A stretch of 64,000 nucleotides of DNA from Methanobacterium sp. (GCA_018263005.1 JADFDH010000001.1:620001-684000), one strand, 5' to 3'; numbered from the stretch's first letter, positions 19,422 to 28,256 are shown. Numbers and translations: made by a program. Notes: generated by a model not told the origin, from the letters alone.

Positions 19422-19676
19422 TTAAAAGATCTTCAACCCCCTGTAGAGCAGGAAATAAGCTATGATCATCATGATAACGGCCAGGATCACTGCGGCGACT
19501 ATGGTTCCTTTGTCACTGCCAAATATGATGGGTATTGGTCCTATTAGGATTACTCCTCCTGTTTTAACATCACTAGATTTATTGGTGCCTTGATGGGCAG
19601 TTCCCAGAATTACCAGGATGAATCCGATGAAAATAACTATAATTCCGGCTATTATAAGATTACTGCTGTTTATCAT
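19422..19676 (-). CDS. Small membrane protein, DUF131 / TIGR00304-like
   Basis: 84 residues with two hydrophobic helices (residues 8-27 and 58-80) around a short loop containing GGVILIGPIPIIFGSDK, the recognisable core of the archaeal DUF131 family. No biochemical role is known. It is the last gene of a five-gene minus-strand run and begins 22 bases after the zinc-ribbon gene, so cotranscription is likely. Confidence 0.75.
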   Translation of the reverse strand: MINSSNLIIAGIIVIFIGFILVILGTAHQGTNKSSDVKTGGVILIGPIPIIFGSDKGTIVAAVILAVIMMIIAYFLLYRGLKIF

Positions 19677-19698
19677 GAATCAAAAACTTTATTTTAAA

Positions 19699-19923
19699 TT
19701 ATAATCTTATTTTTTTCACAGCAATAGAACATGATCCATCTTTACAATATTCGAAGAGATATCCGCAAGAGCTGCAGCGAATAGAACCAACCAATAAATC
19801 ACTATCTTCATTGATACCAGCATCTGTGAATTTTATTTTATTAGTGGGGTTTTTAACAGTGGAAATAGATTTATCCTTGGATCCGCATTTGGGGCATTTT
19901 TTATTCATTTCTTCGGCTTTCAT
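19699..19923 (-). CDS. Small zinc-ribbon protein
   Basis: 74 residues. Two cysteine pairs, CPKCGSKD at residue 10 and CSSCGYLF near 50, form a classic four-cysteine zinc ribbon. A third CxxxxC (CKDGSC) follows. Such ribbons bind nucleic acid or protein, and the partner is unknown. AAGGAGTGAT lies before the ATG. It sits between a hypothetical gene and the DUF131 gene on the same strand. Confidence 0.75.
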   Translation of the reverse strand: MKAEEMNKKCPKCGSKDKSISTVKNPTNKIKFTDAGINEDSDLLVGSIRCSSCGYLFEYCKDGSCSIAVKKIRL

Positions 19924-19970
19924 TAAAAATCACTCCTTTGAATTCATTTTATAATTTATTAATGGGGGAT

Positions 19971-20465
19971 TTAGTCATCCAGATCTGACAGATTATATTC
20001 AGTTTCTTCATTTCTCTTACGGGATTTAAATAATTTTTTTTTGCAGAATTTTTTCAATGATTCTTCCAGATCGTCATGGATGCATAATTCTAATTCCTGG
20101 CCATAGCAAATTTCAGCAGGGCATGGGCATTCCAGGAAAGTTTCAATTTCATCTAGTGTCATCGCTGATCCGGATCTGATTATAGCATCACAGACGGACA
20201 CATAGGTTAAAATATCCCTTAGTTGGGTTTCATTTAACTCTAATTTACTTAAATGGCCTTTAAGCTCGTCTGATAATGATCTGATAATTTTCTCATCCTG
20301 AAGGGGTATGATGATCATCACATGAACTTCTTCGGCTAGGAAAGAAGTTCCTCGGCTAATATGGAAATGGTCTTTTTTTAGTACTAACCCTCCTATGTCT
20401 TCTACAGCTTCTTTAAATTCGTCGAATCTGTAAACACCACCGCTGTATAGGAAAATCTCATACAT
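19971..20465 (-). CDS. Conserved-looking hypothetical protein
   Basis: 164 residues, probably soluble. The N-terminus MYEIFLYSGGVYRFDEFKEA precedes a region rich in acidic helices. Cys residues cluster at ECPCPAEICYG and ELCIHDD, then FCKKKLFKSRKR near the C-terminus, so a metal site is possible. The GTG at 20474 lies within the AAGGTGG ribosome site, so I use ATG 20465. I recognise no family. Confidence 0.65.
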   Translation of the reverse strand: MYEIFLYSGGVYRFDEFKEAVEDIGGLVLKKDHFHISRGTSFLAEEVHVMIIIPLQDEKIIRSLSDELKGHLSKLELNETQLRDILTYVSVCDAIIRSGSAMTLDEIETFLECPCPAEICYGQELELCIHDDLEESLKKFCKKKLFKSRKRNEETEYNLSDLDD

Positions 20466-20647
20466 ATAATCCACCTTATATTTATCATATAAACAAAATC
20501 TGATATTCTGGTAATGTTTTATAAGATATTATGGGTTAAATAGATTTGGAAACTAATAAATGGATATTATTTTTATTAATCATATAAAAATTAGTGATTT
20601 AATAGAGTTATTCCTCAATCTACGGTGAAAGTGGGGAATATTTTATA

Positions 20648-20983
20648 CTAATAACTTTGATGCAACCTATCATATCTTCTTTCTAGAAGGTGTTTATTTT
20701 TTTTCACGAACAGTCTTATGGCTTCTTTCCAGGCGTGATTTAGTTTCCTGTTTTTGAATTTGATATGGGCTATTTCTCTTAGTTCTTTGATATCATCACT
20801 GTTTTCATCTTTCCATGTTGCTTTTATTTCTTTGATGGTGAAGAGATATTCCTTGTAGTCATCTGCATGCATGACAATCACATAGTCATCTTTAGCGAAC
20901 CCTCTGGTGCTCTGACCCATATCTGGTTTAACTAATTTGCCTGTGAATTTGCCTTTATACTGTCTAATGTCTTTTAATCTCAT
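20648..20983 (-). CDS. Small basic hypothetical protein
   Basis: 111 residues, rich in Lys and Arg, starting MRLKDIRQYKGKFTGKLVKP. The first half is predicted as beta strands (YVIVMHADDYKEYLFTIKEI) and the second half as helix (HAWKEAIRLFVKKNKHLLERRYD). No known motif. The basic charge and neighbourhood (a THUMP RNA-binding protein upstream on the same strand) would suit nucleic acid binding, but this is only inference. Confidence 0.55.
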   Translation of the reverse strand: MRLKDIRQYKGKFTGKLVKPDMGQSTRGFAKDDYVIVMHADDYKEYLFTIKEIKATWKDENSDDIKELREIAHIKFKNRKLNHAWKEAIRLFVKKNKHLLERRYDRLHQSY

Positions 20984-21230
20984 TTTATCACCTCTAAAGA
21001 TAATTTTAGAGATTAAACTAAAGATTTATGATTGTGTTTATCATCTTCCAGGAGGATTTGGATTTTAAACAAATTTTTTCAAGAGAATGATCTATGCCAT
21101 ATCTTACAGGGGTGTCAATTACAGTTATATATTATATTTTTTTGAAAATTTATATTTTTAGGAGAATGTAGGATAATTCTTTAATCTTAATTAATCAGCT
21201 ATTATCAGGATAATAGTATTTAGTTTCAGA

Positions 21231-21755
21231 TTATAATTGATCAAGATCCTTTTTAACAATACTAATTCCTGTATTTTCACCTAAGACCTCGATGTGAATG
21301 ATCCAGTTTGGATTAGCATCATCAGGTTTACCATTTAATTTTTCAATCTTTTTATAAAGGGATTTTATGAAGACTTCTTTTGATTTGATGTATCTTTTCC
21401 CCCGTATATTACAATCGATGGTGAATGTATCTCCATTTTTCATTTTTTCTTTACTAATTTTTATGATCTTACTTTCTATTCTCTCTGGCCTGGTTAAAAC
21501 CACATTATCAATGGGGATGATTTTTAATTTATTTTCTATCCCAGAATTTCTTAATTTTTTAACAGTTTTAATATTATTCTGTTTCAATTCAACCATATAA
21601 ACATTATAATACTCCGATTCTTTAATATAGAAGCGGGGGTCATGAATTTTTAGCTGTTTTTCAATCTTTTTAATGGTTTTAACTTCTTGATTTGGTTGTG
21701 TTTGGTTATCTCCTTCAAGTTCTAATATCATATCAAATTTCTCAGTGGGGTTCAT
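21231..21755 (-). CDS. Stand-alone THUMP-domain RNA-binding protein (COG1818-like)
   Basis: 174 residues. The second half (RPERIESKIIKISKEK, then GDTFTIDCNIRGKRYIKS, then NPNWIIHIEVLGENTGISIV) matches the THUMP fold found in tRNA-modifying enzymes: beta strand, basic face, and IHIEVLG strand. The first half (MILELEGD, then KIHDPRFYIKE) resembles the ferredoxin-like domain that precedes THUMP. No methyltransferase, deaminase or thiolase domain follows, so it may act as an adaptor that presents tRNA to a partner enzyme, as archaeal COG1818 proteins are thought to do. GGAAGTGGT lies upstream of the ATG. Confidence 0.75.
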   Translation of the reverse strand: MNPTEKFDMILELEGDNQTQPNQEVKTIKKIEKQLKIHDPRFYIKESEYYNVYMVELKQNNIKTVKKLRNSGIENKLKIIPIDNVVLTRPERIESKIIKISKEKMKNGDTFTIDCNIRGKRYIKSKEVFIKSLYKKIEKLNGKPDDANPNWIIHIEVLGENTGISIVKKDLDQL

Positions 21756-22134
21756 GAGTTACCACTTCCTCACATTTTTAATATTAATAATTATAAAAGT
21801 AATATATTAAGCTTTTGGTTATGTACAAAAAGTAAAAAATGAACATTGCAGATAAAAACACAACCAATTATAATACATTTAGAGAAATTTAGAAGGCATA
21901 AAAAGCGGAATTATATGGTTATTTTAGATTTTAAGAGAAAAAAATGTCTTTTATAAAATTATTTTATATTATGTTATTGCTTAAAAAGTAGTATTAATTG
22001 TGGGTTTTCTAGTGGTTGGGCTGCTGAATAGACTATGAATAGGGAAAATAAGCTATAATCGCGGCACAAAAAATTATATACGAATATTTTACAAAAGTAT
22101 TAATTTTATATACAAAAAGTAATATATTATTTCT
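21756..22134. other. Divergent promoter region, no gene seen
   Basis: AT-rich region between the leftward THUMP gene and the rightward pilin-like pair. A near-identical AAAAGTAATATATTA element occurs twice, at about 21797 and 22116, one near each gene. No open reading frame with a ribosome site was found. Confidence 0.5.
22104..22113 (+). promoter_or_regulatory. TATA box for a probably leaderless pilin-like transcript
   Basis: TTTTATATAC is centred about 26 bases before the ATG at 22135. Archaeal transcription starts about 25 bases after the box centre, and no ribosome site precedes the ATG, so the transcript may start at or next to the start codon. Confidence 0.5.
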
Positions 22135-22581
22135 ATGGATTGCATTGGTTCTTTGAGTGTTGATTTTATTTTTGCCACTTTCATGGTATTGATTATGATG
22201 GGTGGCATTTCAAATCTGACTATGGATCGGTTTAACATGGTTGATGAGTCTAAGGAACTAGTTGAGGCACGTAGTTTAGCTGAATGTATTGCAGGTTATG
22301 TTGATCAGGTTTATGCTGGTGGGAATGGTCATTATATTATTATCAGCACTCCTCCGATGTTAGGAAAAAATAGTAATTATCATATCCTGGTTAATTCTTC
22401 TGGGGTTATGGTTAGATTGGAAGGTAGGAGGGGATTGGCTAATATTGTCCCTGAGATGATATCTGACAATCCCACTACTTTAAAGAGTTCTAATGTTATC
22501 TTGTTACCTTCCCGGAATTATATTATATTAAACAAACTGGATGGAAATGGTGAAAACTGGATTGTAATTATTAATCAGTAG
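22135..22581 (+). CDS. Pilin-like protein with variant class III signal peptide
   Basis: 148 residues. The N-terminus is MDCIG followed by SLSVDFIFATFMVLIMM, a short leader ending in Gly and then a hydrophobic helix, parallel to the G-QxSxEF pattern of the next gene. This suggests processing by an EppA-type prepilin peptidase and assembly or display at the cell surface. The rest is a soluble beta-rich domain (YIIISTPPMLG, VILLPSRNYIIL). It has no ribosome site, which fits a leaderless transcript. The next gene starts seven bases later. A specific role (adhesion filament or minor pilin) is inferred. Confidence 0.65.
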   Translation: MDCIGSLSVDFIFATFMVLIMMGGISNLTMDRFNMVDESKELVEARSLAECIAGYVDQVYAGGNGHYIIISTPPMLGKNSNYHILVNSSGVMVRLEGRRGLANIVPEMISDNPTTLKSSNVILLPSRNYIILNKLDGNGENWIVIINQ

Positions 22582-22588
22582 TGATTGT

Positions 22589-23080
22589 ATGGATGTTGAT
22601 GGTCAGATATCTGCGGAATTCATCATGTTAACTGGTTTTTTGTTGTTGGCAACATTTTCTGTGGCTCTTTTTATAGCCCATGAAAGTGAATTAACACAGG
22701 CAATGAGTGCAGCCAGAAGCGGTGCCAGTGAAGGAGTAATTGCTGATACTCAAGCAATATATCCCGATATAACATTTTCTAATTACTCTATAGAGCGTCC
22801 TAATCTTATTAATCCTTCTGATATAAAAATAATAAAGATAGACTACTTAGATCAGGGATATAATCCCTTATATAATCGTACTAAGATACAGCTAAGAATT
22901 TATGCCTCAGGACCTCCTCTTAATAAAAATGATCTTAATTGTCTGGGTGATCGAATAAATTATCATGTTCGTAGGAGTATCTGTGAGGTTTTTAACACAC
23001 AGAATCTAACTAATTCATTATATAACCCTGCATTTTCAGATAATTATGTTTTCACCACTGGTGATGTGCAGTGGATTTAG
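22589..23080 (+). CDS. Pilin-like protein with class III signal peptide (QISAEF)
   Basis: 163 residues. MDVDG-QISAEFIMLTGFLLL is a textbook archaeal class III signal: cleavage between Gly5 and Gln6 leaves a hydrophobic helix with Glu at position 5 of the mature protein. The globular part contains YNPLYNRTKIQLRIYASG and several potential N-glycosylation sites (NRT, NYS, NLT). It forms a two-gene unit with the preceding protein. Minor pilin or adhesin function is inferred. Confidence 0.72.
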   Translation: MDVDGQISAEFIMLTGFLLLATFSVALFIAHESELTQAMSAARSGASEGVIADTQAIYPDITFSNYSIERPNLINPSDIKIIKIDYLDQGYNPLYNRTKIQLRIYASGPPLNKNDLNCLGDRINYHVRRSICEVFNTQNLTNSLYNPAFSDNYVFTTGDVQWI

Positions 23081-23240
23081 TTTAAACACTTTCTAATTCA
23101 TGCTTTTTCTAATTAAAGTTAATAATATCTTCTATGACTGTTTTTAAACTGTGTTTTTTTCTTTTAAATTTCTATTCTATTCTAAAAGAATATTAGTTAT
23201 AAAATATATAATTATATTACTAAATATTGAAGGTGAAGAT

Positions 23241-26200
23241 TTGAAATCCAAGATTTTGATTATTGAGGATGAATTAATCGAGGCTATGAGTTTTGAGCAA
23301 TCCTTAAAATCAGTTGGATTTGAAGTGGTGGGAATAAGTTCTACTGGTAAAGATGCCCTGGATAAAGTTGCCGAACTTAAACCGGATCTGGTTTTGATGG
23401 ATATTATATTGAAGGGCGATATGGATGGAATTGAAACAGCAGCCAAAATAAACGAGAATTACGATATACCCATCGTTTACCTAACAGCACACCCTGAAAA
23501 AAGCACGGTTGATCGTGCCAAGCTAACTTCGCCCTATGGTTATTTAATAAAACCGGTGAACATTACAGTATTAAAAAACACTATTGATATGGCCCTTTAC
23601 AAGCATAGAACTGATCAGAAACTAAAAGAAAGTGAAGAAAGATTTAAAGCCAGTTTTAATCAAGCCCCGGTGGGAATGGTTTTATCTGGCTCTGATAGAA
23701 GAATTTTTAAAGCAAACAAAAAATTCTGTGACCTGATTGGTTATTCTAATGAAGAATTACAAGGCCAATTATTTTATGAATTAACCTATGATGATGATCT
23801 GGAAATTAGCCATAAAGCTGTGGAATCCTTATTTTCCGGAGAAAAAGAAAAGATTAATTTGATCAAGAGATATGTCCATAAAGACGGTCATATTATATGG
23901 GCGGATGTTAATGTTGTTTTATTTCATGATGAAAACCAGAAACCATTATTTTTCATTTCTCATGTACAAGATATAACTCAAAGAAAAAAATCTGAAACAG
24001 CTTTAAAGAAATCAGAAAGGCTTTTGGCAGATATGTTTGATTTTTTACCTGATGCTACCTTCGCTATCGATCATGAGGGTAAGGTTATTGCTTGGAATCG
24101 TGCTTTGGAGGAGATGACGGGTTATCTTAAGGAGGATATGTTGGGTAAAGGTGATTATGAGTATGCTATTCCCTGGTATGGAATAAGGCGTCCTATTTTA
24201 ATAGATCTTATCGGTGATGAAGGTTCTGAATATGTGGGTAAGTATGATTTTATAGATAAAGAGGGGCAGACGCTTAAGGCGGAGGTTTTTGTGCCTTCTT
24301 TGTATGGTGGTAGGGGAGCTTATGTGTGGGTTAAGGCTTCTAAGCTTTTAGATCATGAGGGGAAGATGTATGGCGCTATTGAGTCTGTTCGTGATATCAC
24401 CGATAGAAAAGACGCTGAAAACAGGCTTAAAAGAAGTGAACAGCGTTTCAGGGCTGTTGCAGAGTCAGCAGTAGATGGTATCGTTACAACAGACCAAAAT
24501 GGTGAAATATTATTTTATAATGAAAGTTTGGGTAGGATTTTTGGATATTCTAGAGATGAACTAATTGGAGCGAATTTAACTATTTTAATGCCGGATAGGT
24601 TGAAAGATGATTATTTGAAAGGTTTAAAGATTTATAAAGAGTCAGGGGAGCATAGACGTTTGGGTAAGACATTAAAAACAAGAGGATTAAGGAAGGACGG
24701 TACGGAATTCTCTTTTGAAATGTCTTTATCCGCCTGGAGGTCTGGAGGTAGAAACTTTTTCACCTCTATCATCAGAGATATCACAGAGAGAAAAAAAGCA
24801 GAGGAAGCTCTTAAAAAATCAGAAAGGCTTTTGGCAGATATGTTTGATTTTTTACCTGATGCTACCTTCGCTATCGATCATGAGGGTAAGGTTATTGCTT
24901 GGAATCGTGCTTTGGAGGAGATGACGGGTTATCTTAAGGAGGATATGTTGGGTAAAGGTGATTATGAGTATGCTATTCCCTGGTATGGGGAAAAGCGTCC
25001 TATTTTAATAGATCTTATCGGTGATGAAGGTTCTGAATATGTGGGTAAGTATGATTTTATAGATAAAGAGGGGCAGACGCTTAAGGCGGAGGTTTTTGTG
25101 CCTTCTTTGTATGGTGGTAGGGGAGCTTATGTGTGGGTTAAGGCTTCTAAGCTTTTAGATCATAAGGGGAGGATGTATGGTGCTATTGAGTCTGTTCGTG
25201 ATATCACCGATAGAAAAGACGCTGAAAACAGGCTTAAAAGAAGTGAACAGCGTTTCAGGGCTGTTGCAGAGTCAGCAGTAGATGGTATCGTTACAACAGA
25301 CCAAAATGGGAATATTATACTGTTTAACAAGAGTTTAACAGAGATTTTCGGATATGAGAAGAAGGAAATTATGCGTAAGTCCCTCACTATTTTAATGCCC
25401 GACCGGTTTAGAAAGAATTATTTAAATGAACTTAATAATTTCAAGAGGAGCGGCCAACACAGGTTGATCGGTCGAACGGTGGTTACCACCGGACTTAAAA
25501 AAGACGATACCGAGTTCCCCTTTGAGATGTCTTTGTCCGCCTGGAAATCCGAAGATAAGATCTACTTCACCTCCATCATTCGAGATATCACTGAACGTAA
25601 AAAAGCAGAAAATGCCCTTAAAAATTCAGAGTCATTCCTAAACAGTATAATTGATCAAAGTCCCCATCCCATGTGGATATCTGATTCTGAAGGATATCTG
25701 ATCAGAATTAATCAGGCCTGCCTGGATTTGTTGGATATAACTAGAGAGGAGGTTATGGGTAGTTATAATATTTTTAAAGATGATATTGTTGAAGAACAGG
25801 GATATATGCCTCTTATAAGGGGTGTATTTGAGGAAGGCCGGACTGTGAACTTCGAGCTGGTATATGATAGTAAACAACTGAAACATCTGGCTTTGAAAAA
25901 TTATGTCCATATAATTTTGGACGTTACCATTTTCCCCATAAAAGATGCCCAGGGCAGAGTTACCAATGCCGTAATTCAACACAGGAACATAACCGAGATT
26001 AAAAAAGCCGAAATTAGAATCAAGAAGTCTTTAGAGGAAAAAGAAATCCTACTTAAAGAAATACATCACAGGGTTAAAAACAATCTGCAAATAGTCTCCA
26101 GCGTCCTTGATCTGCAAGGATCCTATGTTAAAACAGATCCTACAGCGGTAAACGTGTTAAAAGAAAGTCAAAATCGCGTGTTTTCCATGGCTTTAATCCA

Positions 26201-26660
26201 TGAGATGTTATACCAATCCAAGGATCTCAATAAGATTAATTTCGACGATTACATCAAGAGTTTGATTTCTCACCTGTTCCATTCTTATCGTCTGAAAATC
26301 CCGATTGATAGTGTAATTGATGTAAAAGATGTTTCTCTTAATATTGAAACAGCTGTTCCCTGCGGATTAATTATCAGTGAATTAGTGTCCAACAGTCTTA
26401 AATATGCGTTTGACGATGAGAAATCTGGGGAAATACGAATATCATTAAAATCAAAAGACAACGAATACGAACTGATAATAAGTGATAATGGTGTGGGATT
26501 CCCAGAAAACCTTGACTATAAAAATATAAAGTTGAGTTTAGGTTTACAACTGGTAAATTCCCTGGTAAATCAACTAGACGGATCTATGGAACTTGATAGG
26601 AGCCAGGGAACCAGATATACTATTAAATTCAAGGAACAGATATATAAAAACAGGATATAA
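23241..26660 (+). CDS. Hybrid sensor: receiver domain + six PAS domains + HisKA_2-type histidine kinase
   Basis: 1139 residues from TTG 23241 behind AGGTGA; the longer frame from 23151 lacks a ribosome site. A receiver occupies residues about 3-120 (IIEDELIEA, phosphoacceptor Asp in LVLMDIIL, Lys in GYLIKPVN). Six PAS units begin near residues 130, 258, 396, 527, 666 and 795, most ending in DIT(E/D/Q)RK. HisKA_2 follows (KEILLKEIHHRVKNNLQIV, phospho-His in IHHR), then an HATPase domain (NSLKYAF N box, DNGVGFPEN, QGTRYTIKF). There are no membrane segments, so it senses cytoplasmic signals. PAS 4 and the first part of PAS 5 are near-copies of PAS 2 and 3. Its output partner is not encoded nearby. 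Confidence 0.9.
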   Translation: MKSKILIIEDELIEAMSFEQSLKSVGFEVVGISSTGKDALDKVAELKPDLVLMDIILKGDMDGIETAAKINENYDIPIVYLTAHPEKSTVDRAKLTSPYGYLIKPVNITVLKNTIDMALYKHRTDQKLKESEERFKASFNQAPVGMVLSGSDRRIFKANKKFCDLIGYSNEELQGQLFYELTYDDDLEISHKAVESLFSGEKEKINLIKRYVHKDGHIIWADVNVVLFHDENQKPLFFISHVQDITQRKKSETALKKSERLLADMFDFLPDATFAIDHEGKVIAWNRALEEMTGYLKEDMLGKGDYEYAIPWYGIRRPILIDLIGDEGSEYVGKYDFIDKEGQTLKAEVFVPSLYGGRGAYVWVKASKLLDHEGKMYGAIESVRDITDRKDAENRLKRSEQRFRAVAESAVDGIVTTDQNGEILFYNESLGRIFGYSRDELIGANLTILMPDRLKDDYLKGLKIYKESGEHRRLGKTLKTRGLRKDGTEFSFEMSLSAWRSGGRNFFTSIIRDITERKKAEEALKKSERLLADMFDFLPDATFAIDHEGKVIAWNRALEEMTGYLKEDMLGKGDYEYAIPWYGEKRPILIDLIGDEGSEYVGKYDFIDKEGQTLKAEVFVPSLYGGRGAYVWVKASKLLDHKGRMYGAIESVRDITDRKDAENRLKRSEQRFRAVAESAVDGIVTTDQNGNIILFNKSLTEIFGYEKKEIMRKSLTILMPDRFRKNYLNELNNFKRSGQHRLIGRTVVTTGLKKDDTEFPFEMSLSAWKSEDKIYFTSIIRDITERKKAENALKNSESFLNSIIDQSPHPMWISDSEGYLIRINQACLDLLDITREEVMGSYNIFKDDIVEEQGYMPLIRGVFEEGRTVNFELVYDSKQLKHLALKNYVHIILDVTIFPIKDAQGRVTNAVIQHRNITEIKKAEIRIKKSLEEKEILLKEIHHRVKNNLQIVSSVLDLQGSYVKTDPTAVNVLKESQNRVFSMALIHEMLYQSKDLNKINFDDYIKSLISHLFHSYRLKIPIDSVIDVKDVSLNIETAVPCGLIISELVSNSLKYAFDDEKSGEIRISLKSKDNEYELIISDNGVGFPENLDYKNIKLSLGLQLVNSLVNQLDGSMELDRSQGTRYTIKFKEQIYKNRI
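24009..24502 (+). repeat. 494-bp near-identical internal duplication, copy A
   Basis: Copy A covers PAS 2 and the start of PAS 3 of the sensor kinase. It differs from copy B at only about seven positions, clustered around GGAATAAGGCG and GAGGGGAAGATG. Codon style inside the copies (many GGT, GAT, GAG, CGT, TTT) differs from the A-rich flanks. Confidence 0.92.
24816..25309 (+). repeat. 494-bp near-identical internal duplication, copy B
   Basis: Copy B lies exactly 807 bases (269 codons) after copy A and covers PAS 4 and the start of PAS 5. Recombination between the copies would remove or add two PAS domains in frame. Confidence 0.92.
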
Positions 26661-26666
26661 ATCGTT

Positions 26667-27632
26667 TTAAATTATTCTACTTTTCAGTACATAGGATAAA
26701 ATAATGCCCAGTGCTCCGAAGAATATCCCAATTAACCAGATGATTATTACTACTTTTTCCTCACTCATGGGCCTGTGCAGGACGCTTCGGATGAGAGAAT
26801 TGAATCCTCCTTCAGGGGCAATTAGTTTACCATTATCATCTACTTCGGTTGGGGCGTGTTTCTGTCTTTCCATAATTCCGGCACTGTAAAATTTCAGTGC
26901 ACTATCTATAATGTTGGGAATAAGAACTATGAAGGCTATCATTTTAACCCGGCCTATGAAGGCCACCACCACAATGGTGGCTCCTATAATCAGTGTCCCC
27001 ACGTCACCAGGAAATACACGAGAAGGATGACGGTTGTAGATTAAAAAGGCTAAAAGAGCTCCTAACATGGCCATGGATATTATAGCCACATCATATTTTC
27101 CCATTATTATACATGAAATTGTCAGAGAGGTCATGGCAATAGCCCCTAATCCTGATTCAATCCCATTAAGCCCGGCTAACATGTTGGTTAGATTAGCAGC
27201 GATGGTTACTGCCAATGGCATTAAAAGCATGTATATAATACCCACATTAGGTGGTGCGATCCATATAAGTGGCAGACCGGCCAGCCATAAAAGTATGAGC
27301 TTTTCCTTACTGGATAACTCTATCAGATCATCTACCATACCCACCATACCAACCAGAAGGATCACCAGCAGGGTTATGATCAGGGTGAATTGTAGTATGG
27401 GATATAGGTAGATGGCCACGAATAATCCGATGATGAAACCAAAGAGAATTCCGATTCCACCCATCTCAGCTACTAATGGCTTGCTGGGTTTGTGAATATC
27501 TTTTCCCACTATTTTAGCATCTTGTAATTTCTTTATTAACCGGGGCATGGTTAAATAGGTTACAAAAAAAGCTAACAATCCGCATATGCTGGAGATCAGT
27601 ATAAGGTCCTGGTTAAGGATGTTATATGCCAT
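26667..27632 (-). CDS. MraY/WecA-like polyprenyl-phosphate sugar-1-phosphate transferase (GT4 family)
   Basis: 321 residues with about ten membrane helices. Family landmarks are PLVAEMGGIGI, the acidic pair in GMVGMVDDLIEL, NLTNMLAGLNGIESG (the NxxNxxDGxxG-type loop, here with Asn-Gly) and NRHPSRVFPGDVGT. The enzyme class moves a sugar-1-phosphate from a UDP sugar to a membrane polyprenyl phosphate. In this type of archaeon it would start pseudomurein or N-glycan lipid-intermediate synthesis; which one is unknown. It follows the HTH gene by 22 bases and converges with the sensor kinase, whose stop is six bases away. Confidence 0.88.
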   Translation of the reverse strand: MAYNILNQDLILISSICGLLAFFVTYLTMPRLIKKLQDAKIVGKDIHKPSKPLVAEMGGIGILFGFIIGLFVAIYLYPILQFTLIITLLVILLVGMVGMVDDLIELSSKEKLILLWLAGLPLIWIAPPNVGIIYMLLMPLAVTIAANLTNMLAGLNGIESGLGAIAMTSLTISCIIMGKYDVAIISMAMLGALLAFLIYNRHPSRVFPGDVGTLIIGATIVVVAFIGRVKMIAFIVLIPNIIDSALKFYSAGIMERQKHAPTEVDDNGKLIAPEGGFNSLIRSVLHRPMSEEKVVIIIWLIGIFFGALGIILSYVLKSRII

Positions 27633-27654
27633 AAGACACCAATTTTAAACTTTT

Positions 27655-28131
27655 TTAATCTAATTTTTTTTCATCTGCCTTCATAAAGCTGTAAACAGTT
27701 CTTAAAGGAATATTTAGGTTCTTAGAAATTTCTCGTGCAGATAAGCCATTTTCCGATTGTTCTTTAACTTCTTGAATTATTTCGGATGAATATTTTTTTT
27801 TACGCCCCTTCTTCAATGGAGTTTTATTTAGGTAATATATGGTTTTTAAGGGTATACACAGTTTTTCTGAGATTTCCTGGAAAGATAAGCCCTTTTTTTG
27901 TAGTAGAGATATTTTTTCAACATCTTCTTCATCATATTTTGTTGGCCTTCCCTTATATGAAACAGCCTCTACATCCACACCTAATTTAGATAGGGCCTCA
28001 AGATATTTAGGAGCTATTCTCTGGTAGATGCTTGGTGGGCATTTTATCTTTTCTAGTTCTGGATTTTTATCCAGAATTTCCATGATCTTCTGGGAGGATA
28101 ATGGTTGGTTCACATAGATTTCTTTACCCAA
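27655..28131 (-). CDS. HTH DNA-binding protein with two similar helix-turn-helix units
   Basis: 158 residues. Residues about 66-104 (KYDEEDVEKISLLQKKGLSFQEISEKLCIPLKTIYYL) and 112-150 (KYSSEIIQEVKEQSENGLSAREISKNLNIPLRTVYSF) are two resolvase-like helix-turn-helix repeats, each preceded by a basic GRPTKY/GRKKKY patch. The start is uncertain: TTG 28131 lies ten bases behind GAGGAG. It is directly upstream of the MraY-like gene on the same strand, so local regulation of that gene is a reasonable inference. Confidence 0.75.
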   Translation of the reverse strand: MGKEIYVNQPLSSQKIMEILDKNPELEKIKCPPSIYQRIAPKYLEALSKLGVDVEAVSYKGRPTKYDEEDVEKISLLQKKGLSFQEISEKLCIPLKTIYYLNKTPLKKGRKKKYSSEIIQEVKEQSENGLSAREISKNLNIPLRTVYSFMKADEKKLD

Positions 28132-28256
28132 AAATATACAACTCCTCGTTTTTATGTTATCAGAAATAATATGGTATTTTAATCGTTTATAGGATTATTT
28201 CATCCTTTTATTGTTTTCAAGAATTTTTCATCTATTATGAATATTCCCAGATTTTT

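Noticed and set aside
23151..23240. ATG 23151 as start of the sensor kinase
   Set aside because: The added segment is hydrophobic and unlike a receiver N-terminus, and the AGGTGA site precedes TTG 23241.
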